A stretch of 64,000 nucleotides of DNA from IMG/VR virus record IMGVR_UViG_3300044641_004856, positions 1 through 64,000 of that record. The stretch is one strand, 5' to 3'. Shown in pieces: positions 44,425-52,860 of this stretch. The DNA comes from a virus. The notes under the pieces are model-generated. The model saw only the letters and a program-made list of their open reading frames with translations. It had not been told where the DNA came from and searched no databases. The translations under genes were made by a program, and so were the position numbers. Within the stretch, counting starts at the first letter, position 1; each line of letters opens with the position of its first letter.

Positions 44425-45093
44425 ATGCCCGCTTCGTATCCCGCAGGTGTCAAAGGTTTTACTACCAAGGTTGACTTTACCGACCTCGTATTAGCCGACC
44501 ACGTTAATGCTCTACAAGATGAAGTTCGTGCTCTACAAGCAACTATTGGCACAGACCCACAAGTAAGTAGTGGTTGGGTTGGAACTCTCGATAAAACAAC
44601 CCAAACTTGGGCAACGTTAAAAGCACGTATTGCAAATCTTGAGTACGGAGTAGTTAACGACTCACACACCCAGTACACACATAACACTGGTGGAGATACT
44701 ATTCAGGCTAATGGTGCAACCATTATTCCTCTTAAACTAAAAGGTTTTACTAGCCAAACAGCAGACTTACTAAGATTTGAAAACTCAGCAGGAACAACCT
44801 TAACTAAAGTTGATAAAGACGGAAAACTTTTCATTAACAATCAAGAAATCAAACCTGTTCTTCATCAACAGGCTCAACCAGATGGTGTGGCATTAGGATT
44901 ACCTCAAGGAACTCTTTGGGTAGATTCTGATTCAAACCCTGCAGTTTTATCTGTGGACACAACTATTCAAATTACTGGTGGAACCCTAACTGGTGACCAA
45001 GCATTGACTTCCCGCCTTCGTAATATCACCGTGTCTACTTCTGACCCAACTGGCGGAAATAACGGAGATATTTGGCTTAAGTACACTGTGTAG
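44425..45093 (+). CDS. tail fibre protein
   Basis: 222 residues behind AGGAG. YPAGVKGFTTKVDFTDLVLADHVNALQDEVRALQATIG is a fibre-base motif with a coiled coil, followed by beta strands with LPLKLKGFTSQTADLLRFENSAGTTLTKVDKDGKLFIN, a repeat unit common in trimeric fibres. The end SDPTGGNNGDIWLKYTV is a frequent fibre terminus. A short fibre or attachment protein. Confidence 0.65.
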   Translation: MPASYPAGVKGFTTKVDFTDLVLADHVNALQDEVRALQATIGTDPQVSSGWVGTLDKTTQTWATLKARIANLEYGVVNDSHTQYTHNTGGDTIQANGATIIPLKLKGFTSQTADLLRFENSAGTTLTKVDKDGKLFINNQEIKPVLHQQAQPDGVALGLPQGTLWVDSDSNPAVLSVDTTIQITGGTLTGDQALTSRLRNITVSTSDPTGGNNGDIWLKYTV

Positions 45094-45104
45094 GTCTAGG
45101 TACT

Positions 45105-46421
45105 ATGCCTATTCAGATTAAAGTCGCCAACAATTACGTTTCTTCAGGCTCTGCGTTTTTTAAAAGCGGTGGTGCTTGGATAAAGGCTAAAGAAGGTTAC
45201 GTAAAAGTTGAAGGCACTTGGCGTAAGTTTTTTGTGTCGGAGTTTAAAGACTTCTTTGAAAGAGCAAACGCTTCAACATTAGGCACTTCTCCTACTGGAC
45301 AAGCCTGGACAGTTGGTAGAGGCACTTGGAACATACTTGATGGTAAAGCACAAATTGCTACAGCAAAGTCAACATACCCAATTGCTTTAGTTGATGTTGG
45401 ACTAACAGATTTTGAACTACAGGCAAATGACATGGTTCCAGGAGTTGGCGTAATAATTAGGGCAGAGTCTTCTACTACTTGGTGGGGCTTAGTTGGTTGG
45501 AATAACCAAGTTGCTTACACATATTCTTTTTGCCCACAAGCACTCGTTAATCAAGGCTACTGCATTGTAGATAATATTTGCCAGCAAACAATTTGTCCTG
45601 GTGGGTATCAAACAGGGCAAAATTGTTCCCAAGGTCCTTGTTTAGTGCGTGAGCCAGACCAATTAGTTGGTATTGATTGTACGTATGCTTACTATCCAGG
45701 AACAACAACCTGTACTCCCGTCTCTACGCCACAAACAACTTGCCAAAACGTATGCATTAAAAACTGTACTAAAACAACTTGTACACCAGGAAAAACAACC
45801 TGTACCAACTACCCTAAATGGGGAAGACAGTGTTACACCAGTGAACCAACCTGTACCTCTTCCTCTTTCTGTTGTGATAGAGATACGGTATGCAGTACAA
45901 CAATTGTTATAACGCAATCTTGCACAACATCAGCAGGTAGTTATCGAGAAACGTGTGCTGGGTACTCTAGTCAGCAAGGAGCGTGTACCTCCTATGGTGC
46001 AGACGTTTGTACATCTTTTTCAACTTGTCCTGGTGGAACTACAACTCAAAACGTTGTCTGCGGTTACCCAGACTGTGCACAACTAGGTTCACGTCAAGTA
46101 TGCCCAGTTGCAGAACAAACGGCGACTGGATACAATTACTTCTATAAACTTTACCTAATTAAGTCTGTAAATGGCGTTATAACCGTAGAACAACAATTTG
46201 ATATTGGGGAAAACTTCAAGGCTCTTGGTGTGCTTGGAGTCGGTCCTAACTTAGCAGTAAACGTGTATAGAGATAACGCCTATAACGACCAGATTAAGGT
46301 GTTGAGTTACTCGTCGTTTACCTCCCCAGCAGGAAGTAACTTCGGTATATTTGGCTATCCTTCAAATTACCAAGAAGGTAATACAATTGGTTCAATACAA
46401 GTAAAGCAACCAGGAGCATAA
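45105..46421 (+). CDS. tail protein with 26-cysteine insert in a lectin-like domain
   Basis: 438 residues. The start (IQIKVANNYVSSGSAFFKSGGAWIKAKEGYVKVEGTWRKFF) is a fibre-attachment module. Residues 48-140 and 340-402 look like two halves of a jelly-roll/laminin-G-like domain (DFFERANASTLG, WTVGRGTWNILDGKAQIA, DFELQANDMVPGVGVIIRA... YNYFYKLYLIKSVNGVITV). Between them residues 143-333 contain 26 Cys and many Thr, Gln and Ser, with none elsewhere in the protein. Such density suggests a disulfide-stapled extension formed outside the cell. It probably binds the host surface. Confidence 0.65.
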   Translation: MPIQIKVANNYVSSGSAFFKSGGAWIKAKEGYVKVEGTWRKFFVSEFKDFFERANASTLGTSPTGQAWTVGRGTWNILDGKAQIATAKSTYPIALVDVGLTDFELQANDMVPGVGVIIRAESSTTWWGLVGWNNQVAYTYSFCPQALVNQGYCIVDNICQQTICPGGYQTGQNCSQGPCLVREPDQLVGIDCTYAYYPGTTTCTPVSTPQTTCQNVCIKNCTKTTCTPGKTTCTNYPKWGRQCYTSEPTCTSSSFCCDRDTVCSTTIVITQSCTTSAGSYRETCAGYSSQQGACTSYGADVCTSFSTCPGGTTTQNVVCGYPDCAQLGSRQVCPVAEQTATGYNYFYKLYLIKSVNGVITVEQQFDIGENFKALGVLGVGPNLAVNVYRDNAYNDQIKVLSYSSFTSPAGSNFGIFGYPSNYQEGNTIGSIQVKQPGA

Positions 46422-46422
46422 T

Positions 46423-46704
46423 ATGAGTGAAAAAAGTCCGTGGCAGTTATGGAAAGAAAAAAACCCAGGTGATGCTGTTCGTCCATGGGATTTACTAAAT
46501 CCTAATGTAAAGCGAGTCGACGATGAAACTCGGGATTACCGACTTAACCATTGTCTAGGATGCAAACATTTAATTAAAGCCACTAAAACATGTACTAAAT
46601 GTGGCTGTTTTATGACAGAAAAAACTAAATTAGCCCATGCTTCATGCCCCATTGGACTATGGGGTGCTGTTACTATAGAACCTACAAACACAGAAGGAGA
46701 ATAA
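46423..46704 (+). CDS. DUF6171-like zinc protein
   Basis: 93 residues beginning just after the previous stop. CLGCKHLIKATKTCTKCGCFMTEKTKLAHASCPIGLW has the six Cys and CPxGxW pattern of the DUF6171 family, a small zinc-binding group common in aquatic phages near fibre genes. Function unknown. The N-terminal 40 residues are charged. Confidence 0.7.
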   Translation: MSEKSPWQLWKEKNPGDAVRPWDLLNPNVKRVDDETRDYRLNHCLGCKHLIKATKTCTKCGCFMTEKTKLAHASCPIGLWGAVTIEPTNTEGE

Positions 46705-46705
46705 A

Positions 46706-46891
46706 ATGGCGGAGAACCAAAGATTTTTAGCGTTTGTCCTTGATGGAGAAGTAGCAGAAATACTTCAGACCGATGACAAACTTGCTGCTATTTTTCTAAG
46801 TCAACCAAAAGTAGTTGAATTTGATAGAGAAAAAGACGGTGTTGTTGCTGGTATGAAGTACGACGGCACGAAGTTTAGTAACCCTGAGTAA
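46706..46891 (+). CDS. small conserved phage protein
   Basis: 61 residues with an AAGGAG site. FLAFVLDGEVAEILQTDDKLAAIFLSQPKVVEF is a compact unit resembling small proteins of T4-like aquatic phages that also lie between fibre genes. Function unknown. Confidence 0.6.
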   Translation: MAENQRFLAFVLDGEVAEILQTDDKLAAIFLSQPKVVEFDREKDGVVAGMKYDGTKFSNPE

Positions 46892-46893
46892 AA

Positions 46894-47331
46894 ATGCCTA
46901 CATATAGAGAAGTATACGTTTGGAATGGGAACGCTTGGGACTCCCTTGCTATTGCCCTACCCGATTTAACTTCCTATGCCTCAAAAGTTGCTGACAATAC
47001 CTTTTCAGGTGCTCAAACTTTTTCTGGAAGAATTACTCGAGAAGGACAAGTTCCTTACGCTATTGAAACAGGGACAGTCAACCTCACTACAACAACTACT
47101 GGTGACCAATTAATTATTGGAACTAGAACTTTTGGAGTAGGGCGATTTACTTCAACACCTCTCGTATTTCTACAAGTTCGATACGGAACAACTGTTAAAA
47201 ACGGTTATGCAACAGCAAAGGCAGTTAGTTCAACTCAGTTTGGTTACGAAGTAGTTATGAACGTTGCCATTACAGATTCACAAAGTCCTATAACACTATT
47301 TGTTGATTATCTCGCTATCCAGATGGTCTAG
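46894..47331 (+). CDS. fibre-tip protein
   Basis: 145 residues two bases after the previous stop. The N-terminus REVYVWNGNAWDSLAIALPDLTSYASKVADNTFSGAQTFSG is a fibre-base and hinge motif, and the rest is a small beta domain (GRFTSTPLVFLQVRYGTTVKNGYATAKAV). Probably a short receptor-binding fibre. Confidence 0.6.
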   Translation: MPTYREVYVWNGNAWDSLAIALPDLTSYASKVADNTFSGAQTFSGRITREGQVPYAIETGTVNLTTTTTGDQLIIGTRTFGVGRFTSTPLVFLQVRYGTTVKNGYATAKAVSSTQFGYEVVMNVAITDSQSPITLFVDYLAIQMV

Positions 47332-47342
47332 GAGGTGAACCA

Positions 47343-49535
47343 GTGGCAAAATATGCTGGTTCCATTTATCGTGGAGCGTATTATGGTAACTCTCCGCGTC
47401 TTGTTTACAATGTTACCCCCTTCCTTGCTTCTGCATTAACTTACGACAAAGTACAGTTATTTTGGCAATTACCTCAAGGAGATTTTTCTCAATTTAGGCT
47501 TGTTAGAAATAATACTAACTTTCCTGAAAGTGCTGAAGATGGAACAATCGTTTGGCAACAAGTTTCTGCCACAAATATCAGTGGTCAAGTATCTAGAAAC
47601 TCAATTATTGATGGTGAAGATAACGTTAGCGAAACTTATTACAAAGGCCTTATTCCTGGTCAATTTATTTACTATACCGTATTTCTTTACACTTCAACCA
47701 AGGTTTGGGTTGCTGCGGGTTCTACCTACGTCCTGATACCTAAAAAGTTAAGCAGCACAGACACTTTGTACAACATGCTTCCTAGAATCTTTACTACTAA
47801 AGACGGAAGTCCTACAGGACCAATGGAAAAAGATACTTTTCTGTATAATTTCTTAGATTCTTTTGGGTTTACTTACGACCAGATATTAACTTATGCCGAC
47901 TTAATTAAACCTTCTTTTGGAGAGTCTAAACTTCCCCCTCAATTTTTAGGGTATAAGTTTTTAAGTTATGGTCTTTATTTAGAACGAGGATTAGCCTTTA
48001 AAAACCAAAAAAAGTTAGTTCGTGAATCGGCTAGACTTTTTGCATTAAAAGGAACTGAACTAGGCATCAATAACTACATAGAGTCTTTAAGTGGCTATGC
48101 ACCTGTTTTAGTAAAATCTCCTAACCTACTTTTAGATATGCAAGATGCCACTTTTAAAAATGGTTTTGGTCGTTGGATTGCAACGGCAGGAACTTTAACT
48201 GCGGATAACACACAGACTTTAGCAACGGGAACCAACGCTATTGACACAGTTTGGTCTGGAAAAGTAGTAACCATTTTGCCAACAGTTACCTTTAAACAAA
48301 GGTTGAATGACGTGGCTCAGTTAACAACTAACGTAGCCCACGGTTTAGAAGTTGGTGATACCGTTACTGTTGCAGGTGTAGATGCTAACTACAACGGAAC
48401 CTTTACTGTTACAACAGTTCCAACACCAACAACTTTTACTTATGCAAGTGTCAACGCTCCAATGATTCCAACTGCTGCAACAGGAACTGCTGCTGGGGGA
48501 ACTGCTATCTCTCTAGGTCGAGATGCTCCTATTACTAAAGGAATTCCAGTTACACCTCAAACTGCTTATACGCTATCTTTTTATGCAAAAACTGTTGCCA
48601 ACGGAACTTTAACACCTGCTTTATACTGGTATGACGAACTAGGTAAAATAATTGGCTCTAGAGTTATGGGCACAGAACTCGGAACAATTGGTCAAGTTCA
48701 AAGAACAACTTTGGCTGCAACTTCACCAGCAGGTGCTGCTTATGCTGGAATTAGGATTTACTTAACCACTACAGGAACTTACTATATTGATATGGTTCAA
48801 TTAGGAAAAACCATAGACATAACTAATTACGACGAACCACGTAGTATTGATGTATTTTTAGAGCCAAGGAAAGTAAATTTAATTAGTAACCCGTCTTTTG
48901 AAACAAACGGCAATTTATGGACTACTAACTCTTCAAAAACCCTGGTTGCAGATGTTCCAACGGGTGTTCCAGGAGCACAGTCTCTTCGACTTAGTGGAAC
49001 AAACGCACTTTCTGTAACAACTACCTGTGCAACCTCTTCAACTTACACAATTTTTGATGACAATAACTATGTGTTTTCTATTTACCTAAAGGCAAGTGCC
49101 CCTTGCACTGTAAACATAACTTTAGGTGTTACTGATGAAACAGGGACAGATGCGGAAAGTGCTGTTCAAACTTGTAACTTAACCACTGATTGGCAAAGGT
49201 TTTACACTACTGTGTATATTCCAATTGACTTTTCACCCCAAAATACTATTACAATGACTGCAAGTGTTTCAGGAACATTGACAGGGCAAACAGTTACATT
49301 AGACAACGCTCAGGTAGAACGTGGTTACCAACCATCAGAATATTTTGACGGTTCTATGCCGTCCGATTACGGTGTTGTATGGTCAGGAACTGCCCATGCT
49401 TCAAGGTCATTCTACTATACAGACAAAAACATTAAAATCCCTAGACTTCTTATAAGCCTTCCAGATTGGATTCCACGGCATATTCCTTACCGTATCAGAA
49501 GTTACGCTGGTGTCGAAGGAAGTTACGCTCCATAG
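47343..49535 (+). CDS. tail protein I with carbohydrate-binding-like domains
   Basis: 730 residues, GTG start with AGGAGGT. A fibronectin-like domain (about 25-135) is followed by a gpI-type region (about 140-260: DTLYNMLPRIFTTKDG, FLYNFLDSFGFTYDQILTYADLI, LVRESARLFALKGTELGINNYIESLSG), which links fibres to the baseplate. Residues about 320-370 carry AHGLEVGDTVTVAGVDANYNGTFTVTTVPTPTTFTY, a unit shared with the adhesin at 17.6 kb. Two jelly-roll modules of the CBM4_9 kind follow (NPSFETNGNLWTTN...). A polysaccharide-binding role at the baseplate is likely. Confidence 0.75.
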   Translation: MAKYAGSIYRGAYYGNSPRLVYNVTPFLASALTYDKVQLFWQLPQGDFSQFRLVRNNTNFPESAEDGTIVWQQVSATNISGQVSRNSIIDGEDNVSETYYKGLIPGQFIYYTVFLYTSTKVWVAAGSTYVLIPKKLSSTDTLYNMLPRIFTTKDGSPTGPMEKDTFLYNFLDSFGFTYDQILTYADLIKPSFGESKLPPQFLGYKFLSYGLYLERGLAFKNQKKLVRESARLFALKGTELGINNYIESLSGYAPVLVKSPNLLLDMQDATFKNGFGRWIATAGTLTADNTQTLATGTNAIDTVWSGKVVTILPTVTFKQRLNDVAQLTTNVAHGLEVGDTVTVAGVDANYNGTFTVTTVPTPTTFTYASVNAPMIPTAATGTAAGGTAISLGRDAPITKGIPVTPQTAYTLSFYAKTVANGTLTPALYWYDELGKIIGSRVMGTELGTIGQVQRTTLAATSPAGAAYAGIRIYLTTTGTYYIDMVQLGKTIDITNYDEPRSIDVFLEPRKVNLISNPSFETNGNLWTTNSSKTLVADVPTGVPGAQSLRLSGTNALSVTTTCATSSTYTIFDDNNYVFSIYLKASAPCTVNITLGVTDETGTDAESAVQTCNLTTDWQRFYTTVYIPIDFSPQNTITMTASVSGTLTGQTVTLDNAQVERGYQPSEYFDGSMPSDYGVVWSGTAHASRSFYYTDKNIKIPRLLISLPDWIPRHIPYRIRSYAGVEGSYAP

Positions 49536-49558
49536 AAATTTAGGTCTAAGATACACCT

Positions 49559-49813
49559 ATGGACCTACTTATAGAACTACTTGTAATCTCTTTTGCTGTT
49601 GCATATTTTACTGAAGCAATTCAAGCCTTCTACGATTTAAAAAAACTACGTGGGTTTGTTGCCTTGCCATTTGCTGTTTTGTTTTGTTGGTTGTTTGGTT
49701 ACCCATGGATAGAAACAGCACTGTTTGCTCCCGCTAGTTCTTTCTTAGCCTTAGCAATTACAATGTTTATTACTAAAGAAGAAGTAAGTGTTCAACCAAT
49801 TCGACGATACTAG
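49559..49813 (+). CDS. small multi-pass membrane protein
   Basis: 84 residues, largely hydrophobic with three likely membrane helices (LLIELLVISFAVAYFTEAI, FVALPFAVLFCWLFGY, FLALAITMFIT) and a short basic tail. The size and topology fit a class I holin or an anti-holin; it stands at the end of the tail genes, where some phages keep a holin. Not certain. Confidence 0.5.
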   Translation: MDLLIELLVISFAVAYFTEAIQAFYDLKKLRGFVALPFAVLFCWLFGYPWIETALFAPASSFLALAITMFITKEEVSVQPIRRY

Positions 49814-49822
49814 GAGTATAAA

Positions 49823-50290
49823 ATGACGCGATTATTAATTGTTGGTAGTGCTGATGACATAGATGTAACAGTTGGTTTGCGACAGTTGTTGGATAAAAGA
49901 GTCATTGCAGAGATTGTTCTTCCCTCTAGTGAACCAAATGAAACACAAGACCAAATCATCCTCACTGCTTCTGAAAAAGGCATTCCTGTTAGCACGGGAG
50001 GAGATTTAGATACGTTGATGGAAGTTTTTGTTGCGGATGATATTTTGGCAGTTGCATGGGATGAATCAGATGAGTGCTTTGAGGCTATTGAATGGGCACA
50101 TGACAAAGGCTTAGATATATGGGACATTTCAAATGGCTTAAATATCGTTGATACACAGACAGAGGCTTTGGAAGAACACCTAGATGAAGTGCTTGCAGAC
50201 TTTACTGAATCCTTGTCAGCATTGATTTACAAGATGGTGATGGACCAAATTAACGGCGATGGTAAGCACAAATACCGTCGCTCTGAGTGA
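49823..50290 (+). CDS. hypothetical nucleotide-fold protein
   Basis: 155 residues behind AGGAG. It starts with a Rossmann-like strand (RLLIVGSADDIDVTVG), followed by alternating strands and helices (IAEIVLPSSEPNETQDQIILTASEKGIPV, DDILAVAWDESDECFEAIEWAHDKGLDIWDI). This suggests a small sensor or nucleotide-like fold without clear catalytic residues. It leads the replication block and overlaps the next gene by GTGA. Confidence 0.5.
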   Translation: MTRLLIVGSADDIDVTVGLRQLLDKRVIAEIVLPSSEPNETQDQIILTASEKGIPVSTGGDLDTLMEVFVADDILAVAWDESDECFEAIEWAHDKGLDIWDISNGLNIVDTQTEALEEHLDEVLADFTESLSALIYKMVMDQINGDGKHKYRRSE

Positions 50291-51252
50291 GCCTTTCATC
50301 TCGGCTGCTCGACGCGAATTTAAGCCATTTTCAATTTCGTCTCTTCGTTACACTGTGGTCCTTAGCGACCTCTGACGGGGTGGTAGAGCAGTCAATGGAT
50401 ACTCTCGGCTGCTCGACGCAGGCTAAATCTAGGAACACCGTCAGAGAGGCTATACGAGCCTTAGAGGACAAGGGGCTACTTGAAACACAACGCAAAAAGC
50501 GTGGGCGAGGGTTCTATTCTGGGAACACATACCAGTTGTTATGCCCTCTGTGGGAGGCATCAGTATGCCCTGCAGAGAGGGCATCTACAGATAGAGCAGA
50601 TAGTAACTATGACTACCTAGTTAATAGACTATTAGTACCTAATAGTCATATTAGTCAAACTAGTTATGAAAATATAAAAATACAAAAAGTAAGTGAGGAA
50701 TCAATGAATAAAAGTTGGCGTGAAGAACAAGCCAAGGATGATTCCATTGGTGGTATTGGAAAGTTGGAGTCAGAGACACCGAGGACACCGCCGAGCAAGA
50801 AAGACACTAAGACACGAGGACTGCGACCAGAGGCAGAATGGACAAGTCGCGATGTAGCAGCAGAGTTTTCTTACCTTGTTGGCAAGAAGTTTCCCTGGCT
50901 TCCAGGAACTGTCAACGTCGGTCACCTTGCAGGAGCACTCGCCAAGCAACGCAGCCAGTATCAGACGACAGCCCTGGTCGAACTAGAGTTGTTAAAGATG
51001 TTTATGGCTGACCAAAAGAACTTTATAGGTATCGGCAACGAGGCTCCTTATCTCTATAAGAAGTTTCTCCAGATGTTTAGGACCCACCTGGTCAAGGCGC
51101 ACAACAATCTTGGGATAGTCCTGCCGAATGTCGAGGGCGTGTCAGAAGAGATTAATACCGATGTCGTCTATGCTTCTGACGGAAGAACATTCGACAACAC
51201 GATTGCAGGTCGGTCTGCGCTAGAAAGGTATGAGAAAAAGTTAAATGCCTAA
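50287..51252 (+). CDS. winged-helix replication-initiation-like protein
   Basis: 321 residues, GTG start overlapping the previous TGA. The N-terminal 90 residues form a winged helix (HFQFRLFVTLWSLATSDGVVEQSMDTLGCSTQAKSRNTVREAIRALEDKGLLETQRKKRGRGF), as in phage initiators and primosome helpers. A disordered linker rich in Ser/Lys/Thr follows, and a helical C-terminal domain (RDVAAEFSYLVGKKFPWLPG, EAPYLYKKFLQMFRTHL) may contact the helicase loader. DNA composition here is more GC-rich than in neighbours, and a 17-bp sequence is present twice in its 5' part. Confidence 0.6.
   Translation: MSLSSRLLDANLSHFQFRLFVTLWSLATSDGVVEQSMDTLGCSTQAKSRNTVREAIRALEDKGLLETQRKKRGRGFYSGNTYQLLCPLWEASVCPAERASTDRADSNYDYLVNRLLVPNSHISQTSYENIKIQKVSEESMNKSWREEQAKDDSIGGIGKLESETPRTPPSKKDTKTRGLRPEAEWTSRDVAAEFSYLVGKKFPWLPGTVNVGHLAGALAKQRSQYQTTALVELELLKMFMADQKNFIGIGNEAPYLYKKFLQMFRTHLVKAHNNLGIVLPNVEGVSEEINTDVVYASDGRTFDNTIAGRSALERYEKKLNA
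50299..50419 (+). repeat. two copies of a 17-bp direct repeat (possible iterons)
   Basis: TCTCGGCTGCTCGACGC occurs at 50299-50315 and at 50403-50419. The copies are 104 bases apart, so they fall in different reading frames (SRLLDA in the first, TLGCSTQ in the second). Protein conservation therefore cannot explain the identity. Two sites inside an initiator-like gene resemble iterons of phage origins such as lambda O. Confidence 0.55.
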
Positions 51253-51415
51253 GTATGATTTTAAATGCGATACCTGCGAAGGCAGTCTTGTAGAAATGCA
51301 CTTGACTTTTGAATCTACTGAGCGACCTAACTGTGACCGTTGTGGCAATGCGATGAGCAAAGTATTTACACCACCTGCAGTTCAATTCAAAGGCGGAGGA
51401 TGGGGAGGTCAGTAA
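51245..51415 (+). CDS. FmdB-like zinc-ribbon protein
   Basis: 56 residues. MPKYDFKCDTCEGSLVEMHLTF then RPNCDRCGNAMSKVFTPPAVQFKGGGWGG is the FmdB-type zinc ribbon: two CxxC pairs and a Gly-rich tail with a conserved FKGxGW. ATG lies inside the end of the previous gene; its TAA overlaps the next ATG. Many phages carry such a protein in the replication region; the role is unknown. Confidence 0.75.
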   Translation: MPKYDFKCDTCEGSLVEMHLTFESTERPNCDRCGNAMSKVFTPPAVQFKGGGWGGQ

Positions 51416-51579
51416 TGCAGTGTGTTGCTAAAACCGCTACAGGTAAACCTTGCAAAGTAGTTGGGGAAGAATCTCGAGGCGGTCTGTGTCATGTCCATGA
51501 CCCAAATGGAAAGTATCAAGTGCAGCACCCTAAATTTGCAGAAGCAGTTAAAAGAATTCAGGAAAAGGAATTAACATGA
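51415..51579 (+). CDS. small Cys/His zinc-binding protein
   Basis: 54 residues, starting at ATG 51415 that overlaps the previous TAA; an in-frame ATG at 51340 lies within the zinc-ribbon gene. MQCVAKTATGKPCKVVGEESRGGLCHVHDPNG has C-x9-C...C-x2-H spacing, a finger found in small phage proteins. Overlaps the next gene by ATGA. Confidence 0.6.
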   Translation: MQCVAKTATGKPCKVVGEESRGGLCHVHDPNGKYQVQHPKFAEAVKRIQEKELT

Positions 51580-51659
51580 ATCTTGCACTCATCATCGGAA
51601 TCTTAATTGGTATTCCTATTGGAATGCTCATACATGCCTGGGTAGAAAACGATGGCTAA
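51576..51659 (+). CDS. 27-residue single-pass membrane peptide
   Basis: ATG 51576 overlaps the previous TGA, and the stop lies past the start of the next gene. The peptide MNLALIIGILIGIPIGMLIHAW is a single hydrophobic helix with two GxxxG-like steps, followed by VENDG. The overlaps on both sides argue for translation. Function unknown. Confidence 0.5.
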   Translation: MNLALIIGILIGIPIGMLIHAWVENDG

Positions 51660-51855
51660 AAAGAAAAAAGATTTACCCGTTTTTGCTATTGTCACTATGC
51701 CCAAGTGGAAGTCTAAAATTTTAGATGTTATTGTCGGCATCTTGTTTCCAGGAGAGTTGTATTTTGTTTTAACAATCCAAGAAACAGGTATGACTACAAA
51801 CGGTAAAGGCAAATACACCGACGACAGAGGAGTATCAGTTGACTTATCAGATTGA
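51652..51855 (+). CDS. small hypothetical protein
   Basis: 67 residues. A Lys-rich start (AKKKKDLPVF) is followed by VIVGILFPGELYFVLTIQETG, a hydrophobic strand or re-entrant segment, and a polar end. It overlaps the membrane peptide by 8 bases and the helicase loader by 17. Not recognised. Confidence 0.5.
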   Translation: MAKKKKDLPVFAIVTMPKWKSKILDVIVGILFPGELYFVLTIQETGMTTNGKGKYTDDRGVSVDLSD

Positions 51856-52561
51856 ATCGTTATCTCCTTTCAAACGACATTGGATACTCCGTAATTCAAA
51901 TATCCCCCGACGTTTTCTTGGGTTAGAACCTTCTGACATGTTGTCTGAGTTTCCAGAAACAGTCGTTGATTGGCTGGACGAGATAGTAACGGGCAACGTT
52001 ATTAAGCAGGTTGGTGGTCTTGGTTTAACAGGCGTTGGGTTACTTTTTGATGGAGGACCAGGACTTGGCAAAACAACTCACGCAGTTGTAGCAGCCATGG
52101 AGTTTGTTAAGAATTTACCTGACGATGAAGACACTGCTAAAAAAGTTCTTGAATACAAGTCAGGCTCAGATTACGGAATGTTATCTCGCCCTATTTATTA
52201 CTTAACCTATCCTGAGTTTCTGTCTCGCAAAAAGGCTATGTTTGACGCAGATGCTGATGAAAAGCGTGAGATGAACCGTGAAATGGAGGGGTTTCACGGA
52301 CGTGCAAAAGAAGATTGGTTAAACGTTAGGTTGTTGATACTTGACGACTTAGGTAAGGAATACGGCTCTAACTACGACAACACTTCTTTTGACGAGATTT
52401 TACGCAGTCGATACGACAGAGCATTGCCTACAATAGTAACTACCAACGAGATGCTGGAAAATTGGGGAGCCAAATACAGCAACGCGATGGCGAGTTTTGC
52501 TAATGAGGCATTCCAAAGAGTTCGCCTAGTTAACAAAGACTTACGGAAGGCACGAGCATGA
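51839..52561 (+). CDS. DnaC/IstB-like helicase loader
   Basis: 240 residues, TTG start with AGAGGAG six bases upstream. An AAA+ ATPase: Walker A GGPGLGKTT (72-80), Walker B LLILDDLG (165-172) and a sensor-like TIVTTNE (198-204). The order and the short N-terminal part fit loaders that place the replicative helicase on DNA. The helicase gene follows two genes later. It overlaps the next gene by four bases. Confidence 0.8.
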   Translation: MTYQIESLSPFKRHWILRNSNIPRRFLGLEPSDMLSEFPETVVDWLDEIVTGNVIKQVGGLGLTGVGLLFDGGPGLGKTTHAVVAAMEFVKNLPDDEDTAKKVLEYKSGSDYGMLSRPIYYLTYPEFLSRKKAMFDADADEKREMNREMEGFHGRAKEDWLNVRLLILDDLGKEYGSNYDNTSFDEILRSRYDRALPTIVTTNEMLENWGAKYSNAMASFANEAFQRVRLVNKDLRKARA

Positions 52562-52860
52562 AGAAAGGCTCAAATTTGGAGACGTGGAGAACGGTCCAGT
52601 TATTTCTCTCGACTACGGGGGTGTACGAGGTACAACTACGCCCTGGTGATACGAATGCGAAATGTAACTGCCCTTCTTACCGAGTTAGAAGCAAATGTAA
52701 ACACACCGAATTTATTCAACAGCGCATGCTAGAAAACTCTGGGCAGTACGCTATTTTAGTTCCTGAAGACGTGCCAGAAGATGAGGCTGCTAAAGCCAAC
52801 GATTCTGCAGACGCGTTTAGAAATTTTATTTTAAAATACGCGAGAGTAGAAGTGTTGTGA
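52558..52860 (+). CDS. SWIM-type zinc-finger protein
   Basis: 100 residues. CNCPSYRVRSKCKHTEF has the CxC-xn-CxH spacing of the SWIM finger. Before it, WRTVQLFLSTTGVYEVQLRPGD forms the strands that usually precede SWIM. SWIM domains bind DNA or proteins and often belong to recombination partners. The gene is tucked between loader and helicase genes. Confidence 0.75.
   Translation: MKKGSNLETWRTVQLFLSTTGVYEVQLRPGDTNAKCNCPSYRVRSKCKHTEFIQQRMLENSGQYAILVPEDVPEDEAAKANDSADAFRNFILKYARVEVL

Noticed and set aside
45663-45917. Overlapping frames on both strands in the Cys-rich region
   Set aside because: Both are by-products of the TGT/ACA-rich codons of the insert and lack start signals.
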